From Modestobacter sp. (GTDB lineage Bacteria > Actinomycetota > Actinomycetes > Mycobacteriales > Geodermatophilaceae): DNA of 6,334 nt. Within the stretch, counting starts at the first letter, position 1. Each line of letters begins with the position of its first letter. Where the stretch lies: positions 1 to 6,334 of the forward strand of contig JAOPVN010000570.1 in the NCBI GenBank assembly GCA_025966175.1, written 5' to 3'. The translations under genes were made by a program, and so were the position numbers. The notes beneath the pieces are model-generated. The model saw only the letters and a program-made list of their open reading frames with translations, searched no databases and was not told the origin of the DNA. Of this stretch, positions 6,183 through 6,334 are shown in pieces.

Positions 6183-6334
6183 ATGACCGGTCTGATCGCC
6201 GAACGGCCCGAGGTCGGGCCCGTCAGCGAGCTCGAACCGCGGCTGGCCGAGCACCGGCGGGAGCTGACCGGCTACTGCTACCGCATGCTGGGCTCCGCCT
6301 TCGACGCCGAGGACGCCGTCCAGGAGACGATGGT
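6183..6334 (+). CDS. ECF RNA polymerase sigma factor, SigG/SigX5-like, N-terminus (runs off right edge)
   Basis: Only 50 codons are present, starting at the ATG with GAGGGA 8 nt upstream. After a short leader, the residues HRRELTGYCYRMLGSAFDAEDAVQETMV match sigma region 2.1-2.2 of the SigG / TIGR02960 (SigX5) type of extracytoplasmic-function sigma factors; the YCYRMLGS and DAEDAVQET blocks are diagnostic. Sigma factors of this kind usually continue with regions 2.4 and 4 and a C-terminal SnoaL-like extension that takes the place of a membrane anti-sigma factor; that part is outside the window, so the subtype is inferred. It would direct RNA polymerase to a small set of stress-type promoters. 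Confidence 0.85.
   Translation, partial: MTGLIAERPEVGPVSELEPRLAEHRRELTGYCYRMLGSAFDAEDAVQETM

Noticed and set aside
5158..6186. A 342-codon plus-strand frame opposite the lipoprotein gene
   Set aside because: It is antisense to a gene with a clear lipobox and calcium loops, and it is Gly/Arg-rich without any domain.

Overview
The window is a very GC-rich stretch with almost no non-coding DNA. Several starts are GTG, and the protein families are actinobacterial: a Glu-type ribose-5-phosphate isomerase B, a DinB/maleylpyruvate-isomerase-like protein of the mycothiol-linked type, an Eis-type acetyltransferase, and an ECF sigma factor of the SigG/SigX5 kind. A high-GC actinobacterium, possibly of the Geodermatophilaceae (Blastococcus, Geodermatophilus, Modestobacter), fits best. 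The family-level placement is an impression, not a demonstration.

Layout: (a) 1-986, minus strand: a metallo-beta-lactamase-fold hydrolase that runs off the left edge. It overlaps by 4 bp the end of a DUF429 (RNase H-like) gene, and the two look like a translationally coupled pair. (b) 987-1023: a 37-bp divergent intergenic region holding a perfect 19-bp palindrome. (c) 1024-2104, plus strand: rpiB followed 4 nt later by a DinB/MDMPI-like gene, closed by a strong hairpin at 2114-2136 that can serve both converging transcripts. (d) 2156-3850, minus strand: an exported tannase/feruloyl-esterase family enzyme with the full Ser-Asp-His triad, the paired cysteines and an Asp-rich calcium loop. (e) 3951-5192, minus strand: an Eis-type GNAT acetyltransferase ending in the characteristic C-terminal Phe. 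(f) 5275-6033, minus strand: a secreted lipoprotein with DxDGDG calcium-loop repeats. (g) 6183 to the right edge, plus strand: the N-terminus of an ECF sigma factor, divergent from the lipoprotein.

Functionally this looks like an ordinary mosaic of housekeeping (rpiB), thiol/detoxification-like (DinB, MBL) and cell-surface or secreted functions (tannase, lipoprotein), next to a regulator. I see no mobile element, CRISPR array, tRNA/rRNA, phage or defence genes, and no convincing undescribed multi-gene system. The points most worth a second look are regulatory: the perfect palindrome between the DUF429 and rpiB genes, a twin ACGGWCCG motif forming an 8-bp inverted repeat that abuts the start codon of the Eis-type gene, and an ECF-like promoter signature overlapping that repeat.
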